A stretch of DNA of 7,162 nucleotides. It comes from Acidobacteriota bacterium (GTDB lineage: Bacteria > Acidobacteriota > Terriglobia > Terriglobales > Acidobacteriaceae). The notes under the pieces were generated by a model. The model was not told where the DNA came from and made no database searches. It saw nothing but the letters and a program-made list of their open reading frames with translations. Shown one piece after another: positions 5,672-7,162 of the stretch. Positions within the stretch are counted from its first letter, which is position 1. Every line of letters starts with the position of its first letter. Location: assembly GCA_003225615.1 (NCBI GenBank), contig QIAS01000139.1, positions 1 through 7,162 of the forward strand. Direction: 5' to 3'. The position numbers and the translations under genes are program-made.

Positions 5672-6043
5672 ATGAAGGCCCACGAAGCCAGCGAGCAAAT
5701 AACTGGAGACAAATGGGAGGTACAGCTCCGCAAAGGATGTCTTGAGCTGGCCATTTTGGCGGCGTTGTGGGACGGCAAGCTCTACGGGCTGGAGATTCTG
5801 CGGCGAATGGAGAGCGATTCCGATTTGATCGTAACGGAGGGAACGATTTATCCGCTGCTCAGCCGGTTGAAGGCACTGGGGCTGGTGCGAAGCGAGTGGG
5901 TGGAGTCCGATGCGGGGCATCCGCGGAAGTATTACGCGTTGACGCCGGCAGGCAGACACCGCCTCCGGGAGATGGCCGGGATGTGGGCCCGGTTCTCGTC
6001 GAGCATGAGCAAGTTGCTCGCTCCACTCGGGAAGGGGAAATAG
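5672..6043 (+). CDS. PadR family transcriptional regulator
   Basis: The 123-residue protein is a small PadR repressor. The winged helix runs from about residue 20 (LRKGCLELAILAALWDGKLYGLEILRRM) through the recognition helix EGTIYPLLSRLKALG (56-70), the wing (SEWVESDAGHPRKYYALT, 74-91) and a C-terminal dimerisation helix (PAGRHRLREMAGMW). The length and the missing long C-terminal domain place it with the short PadR-s2-like group, which responds to small ligands, drugs or membrane stress by leaving its operator. An in-frame stop at 5651 rules out an earlier start; the ribosome binding site is weak (TTCCGG), fitting low expression or a leaderless transcript. It heads an operon: its TAG is directly followed by the ATG of the HAAS protein. 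A palindrome upstream suggests autorepression. Confidence 0.95.
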   Translation: MKAHEASEQITGDKWEVQLRKGCLELAILAALWDGKLYGLEILRRMESDSDLIVTEGTIYPLLSRLKALGLVRSEWVESDAGHPRKYYALTPAGRHRLREMAGMWARFSSSMSKLLAPLGKGK

Positions 6044-6664
6044 ATGAGCATGGGAAGTGATGCGCAGCAGAAGATCGAATCGTACCTGGGCAGGTTGCGC
6101 GCTCAATTACGGGGTGCAGACGATGAAGAGGTCCGCGAAATCGTCGAGGAGTTGCGAAGCCACATTATGGACAAGGCGGCGCCGAGCGGAGAAGTCTCAA
6201 GCGCAGGAGTTGATGCGTCCCTGGCTGCGCTAGGCAGTCCGGAAGATCTGGCCAGACAGTACATAACCGACAACTTGCTGGCGCGGGCTGAGGTCAGCCG
6301 GTCGCCAGTACGGATTCTGGAAAGTCTGTTCCGCTGGGCGAGCCTGAGCGTTGCCGGATTTTTTGTGCTAGTGGTCGCAATCGTAGGATACGTCCTTGGA
6401 GTCGTTCTCATTCTGTGCGCGGTGCTGAAACCGTTCCATCCACATACTGCAGGACTATGGGTTTCCCGGGACAGCACCGGCGACCTGTCGTTTTTTCTTC
6501 GACTTGGATTTGGCAGTGCGCCGATGGTTGGCAGAGACGTGCTTGGCTGGTGGATTATCCCTGTCGGGCTGGTGGTGGGCTTCGGGCTGGTGATGTTGAC
6601 CACGCGCTTTGCGCTCTGGTGTGCGCGACTTTACCGCAGATCGCGCGTTTTGCCGCGCGGCTGA
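6044..6664 (+). CDS. HAAS-domain (DUF1700-like) membrane protein
   Basis: The 206-residue protein has an N-terminal cytosolic helical HAAS-type domain (about 8-79). Its hallmark elements are KIESYLGRLRAQLR, DEEVREIVEELRSHIMD and ALGSPEDLARQYI. Two or three membrane helices follow: one long segment at about 100-128 (from FFVLVVAIVGYVLGVVLILC, possibly two helices) and one at about 167-190 (LGWWIIPVGLVVGFGLVML). An intervening soluble stretch of about 35 residues and a basic tail (ARLYRRSRV) complete it. Proteins with this domain are typically encoded beside PadR regulators and are thought to act in membrane signalling or stress sensing, but no mechanism is established. The start ATG abuts the padR stop (TAGATG) and is preceded by GAAGGGGAAA, so translation is probably coupled. 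A second ATG at 6050 is possible. The gene ends 32 bases before the CPBP protease gene. Confidence 0.87.
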   Translation: MSMGSDAQQKIESYLGRLRAQLRGADDEEVREIVEELRSHIMDKAAPSGEVSSAGVDASLAALGSPEDLARQYITDNLLARAEVSRSPVRILESLFRWASLSVAGFFVLVVAIVGYVLGVVLILCAVLKPFHPHTAGLWVSRDSTGDLSFFLRLGFGSAPMVGRDVLGWWIIPVGLVVGFGLVMLTTRFALWCARLYRRSRVLPRG

Positions 6665-6685
6665 TCACGTCTTCAAGAAACCAAA

Positions 6686-6690
6686 GAGGA
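6686..6690 (+). promoter_or_regulatory. Ribosome binding site of the CPBP protease gene
   Basis: GAGGA lies six bases before the ATG at 6697, a good Shine-Dalgarno match that fixes the start of a gene whose 3' end is outside the window. Confidence 0.7.
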
Positions 6691-6696
6691 GTGGAA

Positions 6697-7162
6697 ATGA
6701 ACGGATCAGGCACGGCAACCGGTCGGTCTACAGAAACTGAAGTTGAGCTCATTCAACGCCGGGGAAACGGACTCTCCCCGAGGCAGCGCTGGTTTTCATT
6801 GGCCGAGCTCATACTCGGGAGCGCGATTGTGATCGGCCATAATGTCTATCACGTCATACCCAACGAGGTGCCCATACTCGTTGTGTTGGGTCTGATTTCA
6901 GTACGCCTGCGCGACGGCGCCTGGACCGCCATGGGATTGCGTTGGCCCGCCTCGTGGCGACGAACCGTCTTGTTCGCGCTCGGAGCCGCCGCCCTGAGAA
7001 TTCTGCTTGGTGCCCTGGTAATTGATCCGCTTACCGCACACTTCTGGCCTCCAGCAGTCGCGCCGAGTGGCGCTGACCAAATCACGGGCCATGTCATGGT
7101 GGCACTGCGGTGGCTTCTGATTGTCTGGATCTTTGCCGCGTTCGGAGAAGAGATCGGCTACC
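6697..7162 (+). CDS. CPBP family intramembrane metalloprotease, N-terminal part (3' end outside window)
   Basis: The frame is open from the ATG at 6697 to the right edge, 155 residues plus one base. After a polar N-terminus of about 30 residues come hydrophobic segments: SLAELILGSAIVIGHNVYHVI (about 36-56), VPILVVLGLISV (59-70), a transmembrane stretch LFALGAAALRILLGALVI (about 89-106) and WLLIVWIFAAF (about 139-149). The segment DGAWTAMGLRWP (73-84) is the usual 'GL + basic' element ahead of the core in CPBP proteins. The window ends at FGEEIGY (149-155), the start of the EExxxR catalytic motif of CPBP (CAAX protease and bacteriocin-processing) enzymes, with the two Glu at 151-152. The Arg and the later His motifs lie outside. 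The role may be cleavage of membrane peptides or envelope-stress handling; the substrate is unknown. It follows the HAAS gene by 32 bases, so it is likely the third gene of the PadR-controlled operon. Confidence 0.88.
   Translation, partial: MNGSGTATGRSTETEVELIQRRGNGLSPRQRWFSLAELILGSAIVIGHNVYHVIPNEVPILVVLGLISVRLRDGAWTAMGLRWPASWRRTVLFALGAAALRILLGALVIDPLTAHFWPPAVAPSGADQITGHVMVALRWLLIVWIFAAFGEEIGY

Noticed and set aside
5471..6106. A 211-residue open frame on the minus strand
   Set aside because: It lies opposite the PadR gene and the intergenic operator; its composition is Pro/Leu/Arg-rich without domains, while PadR on the other strand is unmistakable.
6103..6603. A 166-residue open frame on the minus strand
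   Set aside because: It is antisense to the HAAS protein and made of Ser/Thr/Pro/Arg runs typical of a shadow frame.
1..7162. A mobile element, phage, defence island or CRISPR array
   Set aside because: No transposase, integrase, terminal repeats, regularly spaced repeats or defence-gene domains are present; the content is ordinary chromosomal genes.

Overview
The window reads as chromosomal DNA from a free-living soil or sediment bacterium, most plausibly an Acidobacteriota member. That assignment is an inference. It rests on the moderately GC-rich coding sequence, the PadR regulator paired with a HAAS-domain membrane protein, a PilZ protein with an acidobacterial look, a DUF5996 protein and a lone NarL-type receiver protein. 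No rRNA, tRNA, transposase, integrase or CRISPR array was seen. The gene order looks like ordinary genome content, with short transcription units on both strands.

Layout from left to right. (1) Bases 2-511 (+) hold the C-terminal part of an imidazolonepropionase-type amidohydrolase that runs off the left edge. (2) Bases 545-934 (-) encode a single-domain response regulator with no output domain, convergent with the amidohydrolase. (3) About 575 bases (935-1509) without a convincing gene follow; they contain an imperfect nested inverted repeat. (4) Bases 1510-1857 (+) encode a small PilZ-like protein whose c-di-GMP motifs look degenerate. (5) Bases 1911-2297 (-) encode a thioredoxin-fold [2Fe-2S] ferredoxin, divergent from (6) a DUF5996 protein at 2374-3294 (+). 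(7) Two small minus-strand genes form a likely pair: a one-helix membrane protein (3655-4038), then a small exported protein (3369-3614). A run of mutually exclusive hairpins lies just upstream of the first. (8) Bases 4280-5461 (-) encode a short/branched-chain-type acyl-CoA dehydrogenase. (9) Divergent from it is a compact plus-strand operon: a PadR repressor (5672-6043), a HAAS-domain membrane protein (6044-6664, its ATG directly abutting the padR stop) and the N-terminal 155 residues of a CPBP-family intramembrane protease (6697 to the right edge).

The most interesting unit is the PadR-HAAS-CPBP operon. A perfect 8-bp-arm palindrome (5643-5663) lies 8 bases before the padR start, next to a TTGACA hexamer, which suggests autorepression of the whole operon. 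A membrane protein with a cytosolic helical domain and a membrane protease under one PadR repressor suggests an envelope-stress or peptide-response module, but the signal and the protease substrate cannot be read from the sequence. The acyl-CoA dehydrogenase is a housekeeping catabolic enzyme and only shares the intergenic region with the operon. The remaining genes show no obvious functional link to each other.
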